From contig JAGRHM010000170.1 of assembly GCA_020445005.1 (NCBI GenBank), forward strand, positions 1 to 7,020: DNA of 7,020 nt. Direction: 5' to 3'. Both the position numbers and the translations under genes were made by a program. Shown one piece after another: positions 4,952 to 7,020 of the stretch. The notes below the pieces were generated by a model. The model was not told the DNA's origin. It was given only the letters and a program-made list of their open reading frames with translations, and ran no database searches. This DNA comes from Candidatus Competibacteraceae bacterium (GTDB lineage: Bacteria > Pseudomonadota > Gammaproteobacteria > Competibacterales > Competibacteraceae). Every line of letters starts with the position of its first letter. Positions within the stretch are counted from its first letter, which is position 1.

Positions 4952-5253
4952 ATCCCCACGAGCCACCCCGAAAAGCCCAAATCAATCCCGAGCGCCCGCT
5001 GTAGCTCCCGCGTAAAGACCATGCTTTCCACGACATCCCCGGTTTTAGGGGAGCCGTGCATCGTCTTGGCAATGCGCGCATCCCGGACAAACCGTTGCGC
5101 CATTTTGACCACTTCCCGTTCACTAATCCGGTCGCCCTGCTTATCGACCACCGGTTGACCGGATTTCTCGTAAACGGACGCCCAGCCATAGACCATCTGC
5201 TGTTCTTCAGAAATTCCTCCGACATTAAATCTCTTCAATATCGTTGCCTTCAT
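4771..5253 (-). CDS. XkdF-like phage prohead serine protease
   Basis: A 160-aa protein resembling the XkdF-like serine protease domain (Peptidase_S78_2), which cleaves scaffold and capsid proteins during phage head maturation. Visible family features in order: MVYGWASV (20-27), VVDKQGDRI (35-43), KTMHGSPKTGDVVES (63-77, candidate catalytic H66), LGIDLGFSGWLVGIHVSDPE (88-107) and the RTLSIGG motif (118-124, candidate catalytic S121). A third catalytic residue cannot be assigned; D148, E152 and E153 are at a plausible distance. ATG at 5253 has AGGAGG with a 9-nt spacer and starts 1 nt after the previous stop (TAAGATG). No capsid, portal or scaffold gene is in the window, so the target would be a helper phage or an unknown protein. 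The 3' 181 bp overlap the convergent DUF3102 gene; the C-terminus may be shortened. Confidence 0.82.
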   Translation of the reverse strand: MKATILKRFNVGGISEEQQMVYGWASVYEKSGQPVVDKQGDRISEREVVKMAQRFVRDARIAKTMHGSPKTGDVVESMVFTRELQRALGIDLGFSGWLVGIHVSDPETWARVKSGELRTLSIGGTGIRTPVAKRDAMTRVLALLARIDRAFEECCAAPNS

Positions 5254-5254
5254 C

Positions 5255-5485
5255 TTACAATCCTCCTACTACATGTCGTGTGATATAAACCGCGTTAATA
5301 CGCCCGCCGCCGCCGCTTTTGTGGGCGGCGTTGCGGGCTTTAACCGCTTTTTCCGCCGACGCTAAATCGGCATGATATACCGTTTTTATACTGATCACCG
5401 GCAACCGGCGTTGCTGGTTTTCCAGGTCGTCCAATCGGGTCAATAACCGATTTATCCGGGTATTACCCGTCGCGTAAGCATTCAA
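5255..5485 (-). CDS. Hypothetical 76-aa protein upstream of the protease
   Basis: Not recognised. The protein has a short amphipathic segment (INRLLTRLDDLENQQRRL, about 11-28), a strand-like stretch (VISIKTVYH) and a basic glycine-rich end (KSGGGGRINAVYITRHV). The only upstream start compatible with the frame is a TTG at 5485 that overlaps the preceding stop (TTGA), with a purine-rich GGGGG about 8 nt upstream. Initiation is therefore probably by translational coupling. The stop is 1 nt before the protease ATG, and the ribosome binding site of the protease lies in its last codons. Co-production with the protease suggests a role in the same process, perhaps as partner or substrate, but nothing in the sequence shows it. 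Confidence 0.55.
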   Translation of the reverse strand: MNAYATGNTRINRLLTRLDDLENQQRRLPVISIKTVYHADLASAEKAVKARNAAHKSGGGGRINAVYITRHVVGGL

Positions 5486-5724
5486 TGCTGCGTCCCCCGC
5501 TCGGAGTCCATCACAATCGAAAGGATCGCCTTTCTGTATTGATCTATCGCTTCGTAATGACTTGCTTTAAACGCTTCTGTTAAGGCTTGAACAGCTTGTC
5601 GGTCAACGCGCATTGCTTCCAAAAAAAGGTTAGCTCTAAAAGCCGCACTTGGCTCAGTTTCAAGAATTGACAAGATTTCCGCTAACATTTCATCACGGGT
5701 CATCAAATCAAGATCGCTATTCAT
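5482..5724 (-). CDS. Hypothetical 80-aa helical protein
   Basis: Not recognised. The sequence is acidic and predicted almost entirely helical (LMTRDEMLAEILSILETE, then AFRANLFLEAMRVDRQAVQA, then YEAIDQYRKAILSIVMDS), without signal peptide or membrane segment. ATG at 5724 overlaps the upstream DUF5681 stop as ATGA and has GGAGG with a 7-nt spacer, so the gene is well supported. Its lower GC and AGC/TTG-rich codons differ slightly from the Ala/Arg-rich neighbours. It lies in a tightly overlapping four-gene block ending in the prohead protease. Confidence 0.7.
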   Translation of the reverse strand: MNSDLDLMTRDEMLAEILSILETEPSAAFRANLFLEAMRVDRQAVQALTEAFKASHYEAIDQYRKAILSIVMDSERGTQH

Positions 5725-5990
5725 GATTGTTCCTCCAATGCCCTAATTCGTGCTTCAAGCGCCGCTAATAGGTCGGGGTCAACCGGGCGCATGGCGGGAA
5801 CGACGCGCTCAAGCAGCAAGCGCGACGCGCTGGCATCCCCCGCCAGCGCCGCTTTCACCAGGGCATCAATAATCGCCGGCAGGTTCCGGCTAATGCGCGC
5901 CCTGGCTTTGCTGACTGCGCAATCAGGCCGCCGCCCTCGCGGGTTACCGGATTGCCCCGGTTGCCATTGGCCGCTGTTGATGCTCGCCAT
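5721..5990 (-). CDS. DUF5681-family protein
   Basis: An 89-aa protein with the DUF5681 signature near its N-terminus: GQWQPGQSGNPRGRRPD (7-23), a basic Gly/Pro-rich motif common in small phage proteins encoded near terminase genes. The remainder (about 28-89) is helical and Ala/Leu-rich, ending in ALEARIRALEEQS, which could form a coiled coil. The function is not established; association with phage packaging is by context in other genomes. ATG at 5990 has GGAGG 11 nt upstream, a long spacer, but the site sits in the loop of a small hairpin that would shorten the distance. The gene overlaps the next by 4 nt and starts 74 nt after the upstream helical-protein gene. Confidence 0.75.
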   Translation of the reverse strand: MASINSGQWQPGQSGNPRGRRPDCAVSKARARISRNLPAIIDALVKAALAGDASASRLLLERVVPAMRPVDPDLLAALEARIRALEEQS

Positions 5991-5991
5991 G

Positions 5992-6013
5992 CCTGTTCTC
6001 GCCTCCTAACAGG
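5992..6013 (-). promoter_or_regulatory. Hairpin presenting the DUF5681 ribosome binding site in its loop
   Basis: CCTGTT (5992-5997) and AACAGG (6008-6013) form a 6-bp stem. The loop (5998-6007) contains AGGAGG on the minus-strand RNA, and the start codon follows 1 nt after the stem. Such folding may compensate for the 11-nt spacer or modulate translation. No data support either beyond the sequence. Confidence 0.4.
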
Positions 6014-6064
6014 GGTTCTACGCCCTTTTCGACTTAGCCCCGTCTCCCACTATCCCCTGACCCG

Positions 6065-6796
6065 TTAAGCCGCCATTTCGGCAACACAGGCGGTTTCAGA
6101 CACAAGAAAGGGTTGAGGATCGCCCGCCAGTACGCGCGCCAGCGATCGACAAGAATCAACCTCGAAGTCAGAGGCCATGAGCGGCTTAACGTACTGATTG
6201 GATACCCGATAGAACGCACCGGAGTCGCCTAATAACTCGGTTATAAGCGACTTTTGCCTGTCCCCGCTTTGGCTATCCACCGCGCGGATCGCAGCCTGCA
6301 AGGCGCATTTCAAGGCGAAAGGCGCGCGATCCCGCCGGGTCGGGACCCCTTCATTTTTGAGCGAGTCGTAGCTTTCCAGCCAGTCCCGCAGCGCCGTCGC
6401 CAACCCCGCCAGCGCCTTATCGACCGCCAGCGTTGCCGCCTCACGCTTGCCGGCTAATGCGGTTAAGACGACGGCCCGCGCTTGATCACGGCGGTTCGTC
6501 AAAATCCCGGCGGCCCGCTCGTGCCCGGCTTCGGCCTGCTCCCGGGCTGCTGTGAGGTTCGCTAGTTCCGCCGCCAGCGCGGCCAACTCCTGGTCAATCG
6601 CCGCCTGTCGGCCAAGCGCCGCTTTGTCGCCAGTCAGCGCCGCCAGGGCCAGGGATTCCCGTTCTTTCGCGAGCGCCGCTAAATTTGCGTTACACGTAGC
6701 GCGCATCGCGGTGATGGACTTCATCAGTCCCCGCCAACCGTCAGGGTCATCAACCGCCGGCAAGGTGACCGGCAACGTCAATTTCTTCTCTTTCAT
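6065..6796 (-). CDS. Alanine-rich helical (coiled-coil) protein of unknown function
   Basis: A 243-aa protein, first gene of the protease operon. After a short N-terminal segment (LPVTLPAVDDPDGWRGL, 8-24), residues about 27-145 are Ala/Leu/Glu/Arg-rich and strongly helical (LAALAKERESLALAAL, ELAALAAELANLTAAREQAE, AVVLTALAGKREAATLAVDK), like a long coiled coil. The C-terminal part (about 155-243) looks globular (FALKCALQAAIRAVDSQ, ELLGDSGAFYRVSNQYVKPL). ATG at 6796 has GAGG with an 8-nt spacer; an in-frame TTG at 6817 lacks a good site. No family is recognised. Length and coiled-coil character would suit a scaffold-like or DNA-associated protein, but this is not shown. Its 5' end is duplicated at 128-180. 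Confidence 0.7.
   Translation of the reverse strand: MKEKKLTLPVTLPAVDDPDGWRGLMKSITAMRATCNANLAALAKERESLALAALTGDKAALGRQAAIDQELAALAAELANLTAAREQAEAGHERAAGILTNRRDQARAVVLTALAGKREAATLAVDKALAGLATALRDWLESYDSLKNEGVPTRRDRAPFALKCALQAAIRAVDSQSGDRQKSLITELLGDSGAFYRVSNQYVKPLMASDFEVDSCRSLARVLAGDPQPFLVSETACVAEMAA
6723..6775. repeat. 53-bp perfect direct repeat, copy B
   Basis: Identical to 128-180, in the 5' coding region of the 243-aa protein gene. Immediately beyond 6775 the two copies diverge gradually (still alike at scattered positions for about 20 nt), suggesting an older duplication with the 53-bp core kept identical by conversion or selection. Confidence 0.95.
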
Positions 6797-6824
6797 CGTC
6801 TTAACCTCAATAATCAATAACTTA

Positions 6825-6853
6825 TCATAAAGCCATTGAAAGTGGCTTCATGA
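6825..6853. promoter_or_regulatory. 11-bp inverted repeat upstream of the protease operon
   Basis: TCATAAAGCCA (6825-6835) and TGGCTTCATGA (6843-6853) are inverted repeats with one mismatch around a 7-nt spacer. They end about 29 nt before the ATG of the 243-aa gene, where an operator or a leader hairpin would be expected. No convincing minus-strand -35/-10 pair was found nearby. Confidence 0.45.
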
Positions 6854-6867
6854 GTTTCGGTTTTTGT

Positions 6868-6968
6868 GACCCCCTTGACCCCCTTGACCCCCTTGCTCGT
6901 AATTTTATGAAAAATATAAGAAATCAAGGGGGTCATCTATTTCTTCATTTGACCCCCTTGACCCCCTT
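6868..6968. repeat. GACCCCCTT 9-bp repeats: three direct, one inverted, two direct
   Basis: Exact GACCCCCTT units are at 6868-6876, 6877-6885, 6886-6894, 6951-6959 and 6960-6968. The reverse complement AAGGGGGTC is at 6926-6934. Read on the other strand the unit is GGGGGTCAA, sharing GGGTCAA with the neighbouring GGGTCAACA family in the opposite orientation. The AT-rich segment lies between the first cluster and the inverted unit. Confidence 0.95.
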
Positions 6969-6972
6969 GCTT

Positions 6973-7000
6973 TTGACATATGTCACACAAAAAGTATAAG
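6973..7000 (+). promoter_or_regulatory. Sigma70-type promoter firing into the GGGTCAACA repeats
   Basis: A consensus -35 TTGACA (6973-6978) is 16 nt from TATAAG (6995-7000). Transcription would start near 7006, inside the repeat array, and cross the junction if the molecule is circular. No plus-strand gene follows, so an origin-activating or primer transcript, or an antisense RNA, is possible. Confidence 0.55.
6974..6985. promoter_or_regulatory. 12-bp perfect palindrome over the -35 element
   Basis: TGACATATGTCA is a perfect palindrome overlapping the TTGACA element of the plus-strand promoter. A dimeric regulator bound here would exclude RNA polymerase. The candidates are the two small regulators encoded at 3285-4090. 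The role is inferred. Confidence 0.5.
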
Positions 7001-7001
7001 A

Positions 7002-7019
7002 GGGTCAACAGGGTCAACA
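7002..7019 (+). repeat. GGGTCAACA 9-bp tandem repeats, right end
   Basis: Two exact units (7002-7010, 7011-7019) followed by a single A at the window edge. They continue in phase with the array at positions 1-35 when the ends are joined. Confidence 0.9.
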
Positions 7020-7020
7020 A

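Larger units (their letters stand above)
6797..7020. other. Candidate origin of replication / control region
   Basis: This 224-bp gene-free stretch, together with 1-42 if the molecule is circular, contains two 9-bp repeat families (GACCCCCTT and GGGTCAACA), an AT-rich segment (about 6899-6925, mostly A/T with AAAATATAAG), an inverted repeat, a 12-bp palindrome and a promoter. Iterons beside an AT-rich segment fit origins of RSF1010-type plasmids that use a RepA helicase and primase. No perfect DnaA box is seen here. Origin function is inferred. Confidence 0.45.

Noticed and set aside
6034..6219. 61-codon minus-strand frame overlapping the end of the 243-aa gene
   Set aside because: It lies within another gene in a different frame, lacks a ribosome binding site, and contains low-quality Arg/Trp/Pro-rich sequence.
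760..6640. Frequent GCCAGCGCC/GGCGCTGGC word throughout
   Set aside because: It mostly encodes Ala-Leu-Ala runs in minus-strand genes, and is explained by codon and amino acid bias.
6868..7019. CRISPR array
   Set aside because: Repeats are 9 bp and directly adjacent, without unique spacers of regular length, and no cas gene is present.

Overview
The window looks like a small, compact, plasmid- or phage-satellite-like replicon of a proteobacterium. The Gammaproteobacteria are the likeliest guess, from GC-rich coding DNA, ordinary AGGAGG-type ribosome binding sites and RSF1010/P4-like replication proteins, but no gene fixes the taxon. There is no rRNA, tRNA, CRISPR array, transposase, integrase, capsid, portal or large terminase gene. 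Both ends lie in the same 9-bp repeat (GGGTCAACA), and joining position 7020 to position 1 continues that repeat in phase. The simplest reading is a circular element of about 7.0 kb opened inside its own repeat array, although a contig broken at repeats is not excluded.

Layout. Positions 1-42 and 6797-7020 form one repeat-rich, partly AT-rich intergenic region with two 9-bp repeat families, a palindrome and a good sigma70-type promoter. It is the best candidate for the replication origin. On the minus strand, running from about 4090 down to 43, lie a ribbon-helix-helix regulator with a recombinase-like C-terminus, a small HTH protein, a 349-bp structured gap, a RepA-like AAA helicase, a Toprim primase and a 54-aa truncated paralogue. 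A divergent plus-strand gene (4175-4951) encodes a DUF3102 protein. A second minus-strand operon (6796 to 4771) encodes an alanine-rich helical protein, a DUF5681 protein, two small unknown proteins and an XkdF-like phage prohead protease.

How it may work together. Helicase and primase overlap by 8 bp and form a replication module, probably acting at the repeats. The two regulators are translationally coupled (ATGA overlap). They sit next to a 10-bp inverted repeat that contains the ribosome binding sites of both divergent genes, which suggests autoregulation. The gap before repA carries a strong plus-strand promoter and hairpins, so replication may be controlled by an antisense or leader RNA. 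The prohead protease and DUF5681 gene are phage structural/packaging-type genes without partners. This fits a satellite that interacts with a helper phage, but that is inference.

The most unusual DNA-level signals are: an octamer (GGCGCAAT) present 13 times within 1.25 kb of helicase/primase coding sequence, in different codon phases and both orientations; a roughly 100-bp imperfect hairpin built from 9-bp repeats at the 3' end of the primase gene; and a perfect 53-bp duplication flanking the candidate origin.
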